From Bolinopsis microptera (Eukaryota; Ctenophora; Tentaculata; Lobata; Bolinopsidae): a stretch of DNA of 64,000 nucleotides. Shown one piece after another: positions 1-12,121 of the stretch. Each line of letters opens with the position of its first letter. Position 1 is the stretch's first letter. A model generated the notes under the pieces. The model had not been told where the DNA came from and did no database searches. It worked only from the letters and a program-made list of their open reading frames with translations. The position numbers and the translations under genes are program-made. The DNA lies in contig NC_087075.1 of the NCBI RefSeq assembly GCF_026151205.1, positions 7,704,858 to 7,768,857 of the forward strand, read 5' to 3'.

Positions 1-530
1 GCATTCTCCAAATACTTTTCTATAAACTGCTGCTTCCATTTCAATATTTCAATCCTTTTGAAGGTCACAAGGAGATAATCTTTTGATTTCATGTTCTCAA
101 AAACAAATGCTGCCTCTTCAAAGAGATAGAGTAGTTCTGTAAAAGACGGTGTCTTGATCGAGTCAGCTACTTTGGTGAAATACTGGGAACATTTTTCAGC
201 AAACCAAGACATTTCAAAAACATTTGCAATCTTGTTGATGTCCCTAAATATTTCCCGGTTAATTCCCTCAACTGTTCCAGAATAAGCAGCATCGACGAAC
301 AGCTGAACAGCAGCTTCACTGAACTCCAACATGTCCACACTGGTCATGTGAAGTGTGGTTGTCATGTGATCGATTACAGGGCTGTTGAAGGAGAGGATCA
401 CCGAACTGGCACCCACCTCACCTCCCTCACTTGTGTTTAGTTTAATGTTGGAGTGTGTTGGAGATCCTTTCAGATGTCTTCCAAAATCCATTGGTACAGC
501 AACTTTGGGGGCCATAATAATATGCTCTCC
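1..530 (-). CDS. BTB-domain protein, first coding exon (partial)
   Basis: The minus strand is open from a splice acceptor (CTTCAG, exon begins at 530) to the window edge. The first ATG in the exon is at 515, giving about 171 residues. Residues about 30-120 look like a BTB/POZ fold: a beta-rich start (VILSFNSPVIDHM), then the typical VDMLEFSEAAVQLFVDAAYS segment and an alpha-helical DINKIANVFEMSWFAEKC stretch. BTB domains make homo- or heterodimers and often recruit cullin-3 or repress transcription, but the C-terminal partner domain is outside the window, so the role cannot be set. The frame is also open between the acceptor and the ATG, so an upstream coding exon is possible. The finger gene at 1073-2048 ends with its own stop, so the two are separate genes as seen here. 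Confidence 0.7.
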
Positions 531-1072
531 CTGAAGATATTTTATAAGTTATTTTACTTTTATAAGTTAAGGAAGATATACTAATTTAAAATCTTGAAAA
601 TGCACTTAAATGTATTTTTTTTCCAAAACAGGAGGTCAGTTGCCTTTCTGCCAAAAACCAAGTTTATTATCAATCTGAGATTTGCAAATAGTTATATAAA
701 TCATTTCCTTGATATCCACGCCAACAAAGTTAAAATTGAACAATGAAACAAGTCATTCACACAATAAAAGTTAAAATAAATCTGGTAAAAATCTGCTGAA
801 ATTAACTCAATAACCATATAAATAAAAATAAGGTGTTTTTTTATCAAAGTTTAATTCGTTTACTGAAACATTCCATTAATTTTTAGAAGAGATTCAATAA
901 AATGAATGATCCACCACATATTATTGTACCATACCGGAAACAGTAGTTGCAAACATAAATTCTGATTGTCGTATTCTGCGTAGTCAGTTCTTAGTATTAA
1001 ACAGATTACTGACTACACAGTTATATTTCTGATAGGAATGACAGATTCGTTGAAATTTACATAATATATTAT
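531..1072. other. Intergenic or 5' intron, no gene seen
   Basis: AT-rich sequence between the BTB exon and the stop of the zinc-finger gene. It probably holds the 5' intron or promoter of the BTB gene and the 3' UTR of the finger gene. I see no coding exon or repeat in it. Confidence 0.5.
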
Positions 1073-2048
1073 CTAGGGTCCTGTTGCAGCGTGCATACTA
1101 CGACGATGGTTGTCCAGATAATCTTTCCTATAGCACTTATATGAACAACTCTCACATTTGTACGGTTTTTCTCCAGTATGAATCATCAGATGGCGTTTAA
1201 GATGTTGGTTCTCAGTGAAAGACAATGAGCATTCATCGCACTTGTACGGCTTCACTCCAGAATGAGTCATCTGATGTCTGAAAAGATGTGACTTGGTTCC
1301 GAAGGATGCAGGACAATCACCACATTTATGTGGTTTTTCTCCTAACTCTAAGAGGCGCTTTTTCTTCATTGAAAATTGGGAATAATCCAAATCATATTCA
1401 TAGATCTTTTCTCCTGTGTGGAGACGCTGATGCCGGACCAAAGTGCTTTTTGAAGTACATTCATAAGAACACTCCAAACACATTAACATTTTTTCCCGTG
1501 TGTGAATTTTCTGATGATCAATCAGGCTATTTCTTAAAGGACCAGAATATGAACATTCCTTGCAAGTTTGTAGGTTTTTGCAGAGTGCATTAGGCGGCGA
1601 TGTTTGACAAGACCAGTTTTGGAAGAACACTCACATGAACACTCAGCACACTCGAAGGACTTCTCTTCAGCAGGAGTGAAACGACTTATACTCGCATCAT
1701 GGTGAGCAACGAAATTCTTATGAACAATCATGCAGGAAGAATGATCCTCCTTTGCAAGAATTGTTTGCAGCTTCATCACTTCTTCTGTTAGTTTTGACAG
1801 GTAAGCCGGCTTATTTGCAAAAGAGTTCAAACCCTTACTGATTATATCATTATGATTTTTTTCGATATGTTCAATGAGACAACTTTCATAAAGAAAATGG
1901 GCTTCACATTTTGGACATATGAAATCATGCGATTTTCCAGTAGGTTGTTCTTCCTCAGTTTTCATTTCCATTACGATCGGCGGATCAGGGCCCGTATTCA
2001 TTACTCCGTTAAGTGAATTTGAACTCTGCATTGGCATATCAGCATATC
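1073..2048 (-). pseudogene. C2H2 zinc-finger protein gene, frameshifted
   Basis: Two overlapping minus-strand reading frames (2037-1534 and 1630-1073) together make one C2H2 protein of about 310 residues. The first half has a finger starting CPKCEAHF and another starting CAECSCEC. The second half has fingers starting CKECSYSG, CLECSYEC, CGDCPASF, CDECSLSF and CESCSYKC, linked by TGEKPYKC-type linkers. The frames must be joined inside the linker near 1590, which needs one base shift. No intron or slippery heptamer is seen there. One finger in the second half (YEYDLDYSQF..) has lost its zinc cysteines and histidines. A probable acceptor (TTTTTGCAG) opens the exon at 2048, and the frame is open upstream of the ATG at 2037. 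Intact C2H2 arrays bind DNA as regulators; this one is either decaying or carries a sequencing error. Confidence 0.7.
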
Positions 2049-2281
2049 CTGCAAAAAGTCATGTAAAACTCTCACTGTATTAACTGTGCGAAAAGAAAAC
2101 ACTGAAAAGTAAAAAATTTCCATATTTATCAGTTTATAATGAGTTTTAAGAATCACAGAATAAAATTTGAACCGAATAAATCTTCCCAGATTATATTCCT
2201 TTTTTTTAATTTAAATTGAATTAACTTCAAGGCTCATCAAACGTTTCTTTCACCAGCAGTTATTGCAGCACCATAATACTA

Positions 2282-2586
2282 GGCTTTGCGTTCGTAATTA
2301 TTCACAGGACATTAGTATATATATATCAATATAATTGTGGGTGGCGTCGTCTGCTGACAGTGCTCAATCGGCAGGCCGAGAGCTAGATACAAATTGAAAC
2401 GACCGGTTGAGTCAGACAAATGTTTCAATCATGATACAAAACCATGATATCACCAGTTGTTACTGATGATATCATGGTTTTGTATCATGATTGAAACATT
2501 TGTTTGACTCAACCGGTCGTTTCAATTTGTATATACTAATATTATATATACTATTATGTCCTGTGAATAATTACGAATGCAAAGCC
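2282..2586. repeat. Long near-perfect palindrome (hairpin element)
   Basis: The left arm starts GGCTTTGCGTTCGTAATTAT and is matched by the reverse complement ending at 2586. The inner arms (2387-2455 and 2464-2530) pair around a loop of only about 8-10 bases, with one mismatch in the inner 60 bp. The left arm has an extra block of about 55 bp (near 2330-2386) that the right arm lacks. This looks like a foldback MITE or a recent inverted duplication. Confidence 0.75.
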
Positions 2587-3160
2587 AAACCAAGTTATTA
2601 CACATTTTTGATCGGCCAGTATTTCATTATGCAACTTTTATTATTTATAAAGAAAACATGAGCTCTTGAATAAAGAATTAATGTTGAAATCATTAAATTA
2701 TAATGAGTTTAATTGTAAGCACAGGCACACAAGTGTTATAAATATCTGAGTTCAACTTTAATGTTCAACAAAATTAGTCAGCTACTATACGTCTAATTCT
2801 ATAAATTCTAATTATAAATCTAATGAATCTAATAATTATTATAATCTAAGTCCTAGCAGAAAACTTAAATTAAAAATCAAAACATGTTTTCATCAAAAGA
2901 AAAGAAAATGAAATTGTATACCTACAACTAAATATATTTTATAATGTTAAGGGATGATTCAAATTATTTTTCAGCGACGTTTAAAGTGTATTTTAATACA
3001 ATGGCTAAGTATTCACTGTCGCCCCGAAAATCCTACCCCAAAATCGAGCTAAGATTGGGGTGAAGGTATTAGGTTCAGTTCTAAGGGACATTAGCAGAGG
3101 GCTACAAGTTTACCTAATCCAGAAAATGTTAAAATGATTGTTATTATGTCCGGGCAATAA

Positions 3161-3343
3161 GGGGTCGTTTACATATTATTACGTAATCATTTTTTTGGAA
3201 CATTTTTACCCCCCCCCCCTCCCCTCCGTAATCAGTTTTACACATAGCTATTGTGTCAAAATTACACTAGCGTAATCATTCGGAAACCCCCCCCCCCCCC
3301 CCCCCCCTCTCAGCTGATTACGTAATATTATGTGAACGACCCC
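3161..3343. mobile_element. MITE with 29-bp terminal inverted repeats and poly-C tracts
   Basis: The left end GGGGTCGTTTACATATTATT and the reverse complement of the right end (GGGGTCGTTCACATAATATT) match over about 29 bp with 3 differences. The 183-bp element has no coding capacity and includes runs of 9 and about 22 cytosines. No clear target duplication is visible. Confidence 0.65.
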
Positions 3344-3530
3344 AAATACTAATAGTGAGTGCTTGGTGGGCAGGGTGACGTGAAGCATTTGTGTGTGAGA
3401 ACTAGCGCAAGTAATTTGTTATGAGAGAAACATATTTAATCATAATTACTAACAATTAATATCAAAATTATAAACTGATGTAAACCAATATGAAGCTGCA
3501 GATAAATTATAAATGGTGCAAAGAATAACT

Positions 3531-3645
3531 AGCAATACCTAACTATATCTAACAATACCTAACAATATCTAACAATATCTAACAATACCTAACAATATCT
3601 AACAATATCTAACAACAGCTAACAATATTTAACAATAACCTAGCA
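3531..3645. repeat. Tandem 10-bp repeat (CTAACAATAT type)
   Basis: About ten tandem, slightly diverged copies of the 10-mer CTAACAATAT/CTAACAATAC are visible directly. Confidence 0.8.
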
Positions 3646-3746
3646 TAATACAAATACTCATAAATTGATAAAATTTGATTGTAAAATTCTAACTCTAACT
3701 CTAAAGATAATAACTATTTGTTATTCTCATTCCACTATCTAGCTAA

Positions 3747-6702
3747 TCAACAGAAGTATCCAGCCGGTATCTCCGCTTTGTCCCACACTAGCCCTACAGA
3801 GACCCCCTCTCTAGCAGACTTCTCAGCAGCATCAGCTATCTTAGATACAGCACTGGAGTGTAAGTACGTGATGGGTAACTCTCTAGTTCCGTTCACTACA
3901 TCTGGAGTAATTAGTAATTAGTAATTGTTAATTAGTGACTAGTAATTAGTAGTAATTATTAATCAGTAATTATTGCAACTTAGTAATTCATAATTGGTAA
4001 TTAATAAACGATCTTACCAACAAAATGGTCCATTTCAGCAGCGTAACTCTCTTCGTACCTGCGCGCGCAATAGAACACAGTTAGCATTATTAATAGCAAT
4101 ACAGCCGAAGAGTTAAATGCAGAATCATGCATACATAGTGAGTTAAAAGTGGAAACCAAATAAAAAGCATTTTCTCACCTAGAAGGAAAAGAGTGGTATA
4201 TAGGAACAGAACTAGACCCACTACTGGTACTGTAAACTGCCGTGTTAGGTTTACCATTGTTAGCTTCATACATTGCCTTCATACCAAACACTTCTAGGCG
4301 CTGGTCGTAACCGTACGCAGCAAATCTGTTGACGTTTATTATTCCTAGCGTTCCTGAGAGTAATTAGTAATTATGAATTAGTAATTATACTTGAGATGTG
4401 TTCAGTAGGAATGTAAGGGCGTGCCAATGCCAACTTATTACTAATTACTAATTACTAATTTTACAGCTGTAATATGGAAAACTGACCAGAGGGGTATGTA
4501 AGGGTTGTGACAACGTTATCATAGTCACCAATCTCAGCTATTTCTGGAATCTGTGCATTGGCGATCGTGTGGACCTGCAATTAAGTTGGTCACCGAAGAA
4601 AAATTCTGTAAAAAAATGTCACATTTTGTTTTAATTTTTCAAAGCCTTCTTCGGAAATCTGACAGACTGCAGTACCTTAAACGTGTCTTCTGGAAATATC
4701 ATAATATTTGAACCTGGAATGAACAGAAATGGGAAAACATGATTTTCCACTTGTAATGCTTTCTCTGGGATGCTTTCTCCGGCAAGAATCAAACTTCAAG
4801 TACCTCAATAACTGTGTCTCATACCATCTTTACTAACCTGAACTGGCAGCTCTCCAAGTACCCAAGACTGCATGTCTATGTCATGAACCATACAATCGTG
4901 AAATATTCCTCCTGATATCTTGAGATAGTCAAGAGAGGGTAGCGGGCTGTCACGTGATATACTCTTTATTATCTGGATGTGCCCTGCTTCTCCTGAAACA
5001 TTATCGATATAATATTATGAAACTCATTGAACTTTAACCAGTCAGCTTTACAGATCTAGGTATCTAATGAAAAGTCATTCCTAGTTAATGTTCCTTTGAA
5101 TTGGCAAGCAGCCAACACAGATCATATATAATGTTCTAGAATATCACAAATACCTAAGAAGCAATGTTACATACCTCGTCTAACCCTGGTCTGAATATCA
5201 GCAAAAGTAGGATCGTATCTCCTCTGAAACCCACAGAAAAGAGGTTTACCCACTCTCTCAGCTGTCATGTAACAAGTTCTAGTGTCCTCTGGAGTTTCAC
5301 CTATTGGTTTCTCGCTGAATACTGCCTTCCCTGAAGACAATAAATAAACATGACAAGAGTTTAGTGGGGAGATAATATAGTTGATTTATATAATATAGAT
5401 TATTTATTGTTTACTGTAGATTAACTTTATTTTTATATCTACTAAGTGTGAAGGATCAACCATAAGTTATTGATATTGTTGAATTTATTTAATGATAAGT
5501 TGATATAATAAATGTTTGTAATATCCTATTGAGGCACATGCCACCCCATCGCGGGTTTACTACAGCTATACATGTTATGGGAGTCGGTTCTCTAGAAACA
5601 TTTATAACCAACAAATTGCATGTTGTTGAACTTGCATATTTTAGCTACATAAATGTTAAGTCAAGGTGATTCTCTAACCACATTATAATAATAATGTAAC
5701 ATGAGACATCTTTATTCTGTGTTAATTTTATTAAATCTAATCAGTTCCTGAGCGTATACAATCACTCAAGAGAAAACACAAAATTCGAGACAAAAAACAA
5801 AAAATTCTAATCCAACGAATGTTAAGACAACAAGAAGAATCAACAGTTAAGATTATCTCACCAGCAACCTTACTAAGTTGACTGTTGAGTGTATCCCACA
5901 ACCAAGTACGTACCTTCCTAGAAGTCCGGCGTTATGTATTATAATGATCCTGGACCTAAGTGGCAAGAAGCTCCATATCAAAAAAATGAAAATAGAAATC
6001 TTACCAGCCTCCAGACACAGCAGAATGATATCCTTGTGAGTAAAGGTAGGAGTACAGATAACACACGCGTTCAGCTCGGGGTCTGATAACATCTCAGCTG
6101 CTTGATCCGGGTGAACTATTTCAGTGCTGCTACCACATACTGACTGTATCTGCCAGGGGTGTATTCTGTTAAATTTAATTAATTAATTAATTAATTCTTA
6201 CATTTGTTACACGTTTCGATATTAAATATTATACCCTATGAAATCGTACATTTAAATTTATACAGAGTATGATACAATGCAGAAAATGTTAGCTTATCAT
6301 TAAATTATTGAAAAATTTTAATGTTTTAATTTTTTTAACCTGGTCCCATTTGTTCTGATCACTTTCAACAACGTATCTCAGGTTGATACTCGAATGTGCC
6401 TTTAAATTCCCCAAATGAATACCCCCTGAAAACAGTACCGTATCAAACTGTTATTGTTGATGACTGCAATGCCTAAAATGGAGAATATTTAAAATGAATA
6501 TTTAAAACTTGAATACTATAAATTAAAACATGAACTAACCAGCTCTTCCCACCCCAAAGAGGGCCATGGTGACAGGTTTTCTGCTAGAAACACTCCCAGA
6601 GACTGTATCCAGAAACTTCTGGTACTTCAGATCAGATGGGTCGTGCTCTCTCTCCTCCCTTTTAACGTAGGGGGACTCAGTTTTGAAACGTACTGTTGCC
6701 AT
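3747..6702 (-). CDS. Gfo/Idh/MocA-family NAD(P)-dependent oxidoreductase, nine exons
   Basis: Nine minus-strand exons join in phase: 6540-6702, 6340-6425, 6005-6149, 5175-5330, 4838-4992, 4487-4574, 4179-4353, 4018-4058 and 3747-3901. All introns are GT..AG. The product is 387 residues, the usual family length. An N-terminal Rossmann motif (ALFGVGRAGGIH, about residue 50) is followed by the catalytic-lysine motif EKPIGE. Next comes the domain-two signature GGIFHDCMVHDIDM, then NRFAAYGYDQRLEVFG and an ELPITYLHS tail. These match the myo-inositol 2-dehydrogenase-like (IolG/YrbE-like) branch, which oxidises a sugar or polyol hydroxyl with NAD(P). The exact substrate cannot be read from sequence. 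There is no signal peptide, so it is probably cytosolic. The start was chosen as the first ATG in frame before the Rossmann motif. Confidence 0.9.
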
Positions 6703-7138
6703 CTGAGCAGTTTTATAGTAAATTAATGCCTTGAACTGTAGTGTCAGTACAGTAGAAACTCTGTAAATTACAGTGTATTACAGAGTCTGTAATACAAGGC
6801 CTGAAAAATGAACGGTATAGAAAAACTCAGATATATGAGATCTGATAAATCACATTTCTTGCACGAACTGGCCAAACACTGGCTAATTAATTAAATGTTT
6901 ATGTACAGGCTCTACTATACAATAAGTTGTGATTTAAAAATATGTCTAGTAGGAAATGATATGATGATATAATTCGATTGGCATATTTATGAAAGGCTGT
7001 TGGCTGCGTGCATAACATTCAATAGTTCAATTAAATAATTAATTGAATAATTAATTGAACGAAGGCTAAGCACTGAATAAGCAGCTGTGACTATCATTTG
7101 TATAGAGGAGTAATACTATAGCAAGTAAATCCCGAAGT

Positions 7139-7315
7139 AGAAGCTCAAAGTAAGCACGATTACGGAGTACAGACGAAGTATATCTAGAAGCTCAAAGTAA
7201 GCACGATTAGGGAGTACAGACTACGGACGAGGTAGATCTAGAAGCTCAAAGTAAGCACGATTACGGAGTACAGACGAGGTAGATCTAGAAGCTCAAAGCA
7301 AGCACGATTACGGAC
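7139..7315. repeat. Tandem repeat, four copies of about 50-60 bp
   Basis: Four copies of a unit starting AGAAGCTCAAAGTAAGCACG, each continuing GGAGTACAGACGA. The second copy carries a short internal duplication (ACTACGGACGAGG). Confidence 0.8.
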
Positions 7316-7898
7316 ATAACAACTGGTTACTACTACTAAGTCTACACTCGCACTCTACAACTGTCCAATAAAGAGGAGGAACTGAGCAAAGGAAAACTCA
7401 GGAGATTGAATTATAATTGAATTACACAGTAGGTAGCACTGTACAGTGTACAGTATAGTATGTAGCAGTGAATACAAATACAATCTTCTCTCTATGTACC
7501 GATCCCACCGATTAACAAATTACATTACCAATTTCCTACACACTACAGGGAACCAAGTGACATCTAAACAAGAGAGAAAGAGACAGAGAAAGCAAGAACA
7601 CAAGAGGATAGCATGAAGATGCTTTGCCTACCTCTGGGGTGTGGCAACCCTCCCAGGAGATGATGCAGGGGAAGTCTAATGGAAAATTAGTGGAGATTGG
7701 CAGGACGAAATGAGGAGGAATTATAAGATGCCCCGAAGCTGAGATGTTAAAACCCATAGAAAAATAATGAATAAGGTCACTCCGGTCTGATCCAGTGATT
7801 CGGACACAATACGACACTTTTTGTAGGTTGCAAAGTTTACAATAGTTGTTATGTGTTGGTTGTCGAAGAGACTGTGAGAGCTGCGTATGTGTCAGCCT

Positions 7899-7981
7899 GT
7901 TACTAATTGACGGTTACTACTTGACGGTTACTACTTGACGGTTACTAATTGACGGTTACTAATTGATGGTTACTACTTGAC
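7899..7981. repeat. 16-bp minisatellite (ACTAATTGACGGTT)
   Basis: About five to six tandem copies of a 16-bp unit alternating TACTAATTGACGGT and TACTACTTGACGGT. Confidence 0.8.
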
Positions 7982-10846
7982 TTCAATCGTTTAATTGCAC
8001 TACCAATAATGACAACAAGTCTATGGAGCACACCGACCAATTAAAGCGGACACTGGTAGGTCTGATAGAGCAAGAATGTGAGTTAGATAACACAGCGTAG
8101 TGAGATATCACTATGTACAAAATATACACAAATTTACAAATACACTGGATATCTTGTACGCAACTACTACAACTACTACTACAAGTACAAGAAAGCAGGA
8201 GTAATGTAAACACACACCCCCTCCCCTCTCCTCAGCTCATCCCGTACCTACAGCGGCTCACACACAGCTCATATACAGCTCATACAGGGAGATACAGGGA
8301 GATCTAATCTAATTTAGTGTCTAATGCTCAGAGTGCTGATAGTTGAGACAATGTTTACCGGTTAAGATCAAAATATCACGTTCCTCCTTCTTTAGAATTA
8401 AACAATTTAACTGAAGGCTTTCGTATAATTTATTAGCCCGAGTAGTCCTCATTCTCCTCACGTCCTAAGATTGCGTTTCTTTTGTCTCGTATTATATATA
8501 ACGGACAGTGGGAAAATTATATCAGAAAATTATATTAGTGCCGGAGGATTGGTCGTGAACTACTAACACAAGTGATAAGATACATTTAACGGCTATATTA
8601 TATACTGTCTAGTAGTCTCTATATCATAATAATAATATAGTGATACAGGAATATAGTGAATATATTGCTCTGTTTGTAACATTCCAGTACATTGTGTGAA
8701 ACTGTGGGATAAATTTAAAATTTGGAAGTATGTAGGACCCGCAGGGGTCGATATTAGAAGAGTGAAAACTACACTATGGAACTTTGGGGCAGACGTTTAT
8801 TACACTAATGTCGCAGTATTCGTGAAATTGAATCAAGGGTTTTCTTGCTCAGTGTGTCCGTAAAAATGTGAATGCAAGTACCACTTCTTTGATGTCGACC
8901 CAAATTATTACTAAATATTCTAAAACATTTTAACTGCAGTTGTACAGAACTCTTAATGCTTAATAAATACCCTTGGAGCTTGCAGGTACCACCCGTATTT
9001 ACACTCAGTATTTAGTTGGATAATTTTCCAATACGAGATTGGGGACGAGTTCTATAACCAACCAACCAAGATTTTCTATAAATTTCACACGAGTATGGTT
9101 ACTCCTCGTGGATTACTACAGATTGCAGTTATGGTAAAGAATCGTAGAAACGATTGAAGGAAACTAAAGAAATAATAATTGGAAGAGTAAAATAAAAACA
9201 AAGTAAATAACTAACACAACCTACGTGAGTACGTGAAGCAACGATTTGGTTTCGTCTTGAAAGCTGTTGTGACGGATGTTACTGAGGAGAAGGGGTGTTA
9301 TTAGGGATTTGTTACACAGTTAGGTGGGTTAATACAAATAGAACACTGTTATAATGAATCAATAATCTCAAGAAAGTGGGTTACATATAATTATAATAAT
9401 ATAACACAATGCACTCTTATACCCTTTATAACCCCCCTATTCCTAATTCTTCATCATAACTAATATAATAAAACAACTATTTACACTAAAATAACACACC
9501 ATACTCATTACTCATGTTTCCTCCTTGGTCGAAAAGTCCCCCTCACTGTATGTATCAATTATGGGAGAAGCAGGTTTGTTAGCGAATTTTGGATATGTCT
9601 TCACAGCAGCTGCAGCTTAATTATTTTCATTGTCCTCCAAATATAAATATCTGATAGTCAATTTTTCTGCAATTTTTCTGAAAAGTTTAGAAATTTATAG
9701 GTTTTGACGTTTCTGATCCCGATTTCGAAGTCTGATCTTACTCCTCCATATATAATATCATCTTAAAATCGATGCTTCCCTTTTGCGATGCGATCTCATA
9801 AGGCAGGCCCCGGCCTTCCCTTTGCAATGCACGCTAGCTTGGAAGCAGGGAGCCTGCCTTGAGAGGTATGTATAATCAAGAATGACTCTGAGGAAATTAG
9901 CCAGATATCAAATCAATTCCTAAATATCATCACTATCACAATGAAATTGAGTGGAATTTGAATTTTAAAATTGTTGAATCGGCATTATTCTAGAAGGGAA
10001 AAATGAAAATTTTATGACGTAATCAACAGTTTCTCCGTTAGTAAGCTTGGGAAATGTCAGAGGAGTGGCAGAAACTTTGGGAACACGAGACCAGCCTCTT
10101 TTTGTAGCTGGTTGTTGTTCCTGCCAAACGCATTCTGTGAATTGTCTGATTGAAATTATTCGTGTATCACCTATAACCTGGCTGGACGGAGTCAGCATAC
10201 ACCTCCGACTGCCACTTTAGAAATTGGAGTGCGCCACACATCTGGCCTAAGAACGCTGTTTCCTGATTCTATCTGTCGAAATGTGAAATCATGGTGAATA
10301 TCGATATAAACACCAATAAATACCTTTAATTATTGTTTAACTGATATCATTCAATTAGTAACCCAAAGAGATATTCCTAGGATACGATAAGTAAGGCATT
10401 TTGGACATAAAAGGCTAGTCTCACAGCTGATTTGGTGACCTTAGACCATTGTTTTCTCAGCTCCAACATGATTGCATTGTTTTGCCAGTCAAATGAGCCA
10501 TAGAAAAGAGAATAAAAATCGTAGTTTTGACCAACCTCAGCAAGACTTTCTGGTTCATCCCCCTATTACAGTTTGTATACAAACCCAGCAGTAGATTAGC
10601 CTCTTATCTACATCCTGGCTATGCTGCTCGTTCCTTTCAAAGGTTATTCCAAGCATACGGTAAGCATACGATAAGGGAACAGCTGCAACTCATGTTTTAA
10701 TGAAATTAAATCAGATTTTTGTTGACAAGCTGGACCTTAATTTGGTCATTGGTGAACACTACCAACGATGAAGACAACGGTGACGATGTATATGATGCCA
10801 ACAAAGTAGAGGATGTAGGACGACTACTACTACTACTATGTCGGAG

Positions 10847-11040
10847 CTAAGTCCGATCTACGCCAGAAAACCCCCTCCATATATCCCTGTCCCGCATCAG
10901 GGTTCGCAGTTCCTCTTTAGAGTTTGTCCCAACTTCCTTCAGTAACATAGACAAGTAGCTTTGTCTTGGTCGGCCTTGCTGTGCTCTACCGTGCGTAGGT
11001 TCCCATAAGACTAAATCACTGTAGGACGAGAACGTAGAAA
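10847..11040 (-). pseudogene. LINE retrotransposon ORF2 C-terminal fragment
   Basis: The minus strand reads DLVLWEPTHGRAQQGRPRQS followed by a SYLSMLLKEVG, EELRTLMRDRDIWRGF tail and a stop at 10847-10849. The GRxxxGRPRxxY...EELRTLMxDRDxWR pattern is the usual C-terminal end of animal LINE reverse-transcriptase polyproteins. Only this tail remains and no RT core is seen upstream, so it is a 5'-truncated dead copy. A short (TAC)n tract lies beside the stop, which could be the 3' repeat of the element. Confidence 0.7.
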
Positions 11041-11339
11041 AAGGAGGAGAAAGGAAGAAGAATGAAGATAAGATTCCATTTTAATTTACTATGATAAATT
11101 GATTGTAATATAAAAATTAAACACACAATTATATCCATTACTCCAGCAGTGATAACACGTTATATCGAATCAGATTATATACTTTTATAGGAGAAGAAAA
11201 TATCGCAATTGGGTAAAATTGTGAGGGTAGGAAAAAAATTGATCATAGTCCATGATGAGTCTTAGGCCATAAATGAAAGTGGAAAGGCGACAATGAGGTT
11301 AAAGCAAAAACTAAATTTTTTTTGAATATTTAGTATGTA

Positions 11340-12119
11340 CAGGGTGGGCCAAAAGTCAGTACCCATACGTTGGCCTTAATTATAGCTCCGCCGTGTTTAA
11401 TATTTGAGCGCTGTTGCTTTGCAGATGGCATACTGTACTTACTGGTTCGAGGATTCTGTCGTCAAAATTTGAAAATTCGAATATTTAAGACCACGCCCAT
11501 TCAATATTAAAACAATTATATTGTTTTCTCTGAACATGCTGAACGCCTAATTTTTTCAGAGACGGTAGATTATTAAATGTTGCATGTGATCTGAAAACAT
11601 GAGGCAAAACGGATTAGAAATGACGAAGTTATCAAGCATTTTCTGTATCTCGTTAACAAAATTGACTGGGTGATTATGTGAGACCGTGACACGACACCTT
11701 AATTGGGCACCCTTAACAATTCCCATAATGTTTAACGGGGTAGTTAACGGGGTCACCTTATCACGTGATTAGGTAAACCAATCACCTGATCACACGTAAT
11801 GAATTAACTCGTTATGCTTCATATCTCGGTCATCTGAGAAGCTACAGTTCTAATTCTTTCAGGACAAACGTAATTCGAATGGCCAAACACAATTCAATAA
11901 CATTTAGCTTGATCCGACTATCCAAACTATCAAATAAATGTGAAAATGAACCTCCATTTGAAAAAAATGAACGCAAATATTTTTCGAGTTGACAAACTCC
12001 TCGAACCAGTGGTGGTAATAACTCATATTATTATTCACCAGAAAGAAGTATTAAAATTGGGCACTCAGTGACTGAGCTATAAAGGACAACGTATGGGTAC
12101 TGACTTTTGGCCCACCCTG
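11340..12119. mobile_element. Non-autonomous Tc1/mariner-type element
   Basis: The ends CAGGGTGGGCCAAAAGTCAG and its exact reverse complement form perfect inverted repeats of about 32 bp. They are flanked on both sides by TA (11338-11339 and 12120-12121), the target duplication of the Tc1/mariner superfamily. The 780-bp interior has no transposase reading frame, only a 66-residue minus-strand frame with no recognised motif. It is a deletion derivative or MITE. Confidence 0.85.
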
Positions 12120-12121
12120 TA

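Larger units (their letters stand above)
2049..3746. other. Intergenic stretch rich in repeats
   Basis: No coding exon was found between the finger gene and the stop codon of the oxidoreductase gene. It contains a long hairpin (2282-2586), a MITE-like element with poly-C tracts (3161-3343) and a 10-bp tandem repeat (about 3531-3645). The rest is AT-rich single-copy sequence. Confidence 0.55.
6703..10846. other. Gene-poor intergenic region with tandem repeats
   Basis: This region lies upstream of the oxidoreductase gene and presumably includes its promoter. Short open frames here lack recognisable domains, splice-consistent boundaries or codon bias. Two tandem arrays (7139-7315 and 7899-7981) are listed separately. 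The remainder is AT-rich sequence in which I see no gene. Confidence 0.5.

Noticed and set aside
3718-3921. Plus-strand 67-codon frame
   Set aside because: It is the antisense shadow of the last exon of the Gfo/Idh/MocA gene.
9965-10198. 77-codon minus-strand frame
   Set aside because: No recognised domain, no splice context and no repeat of its pattern elsewhere in the window.
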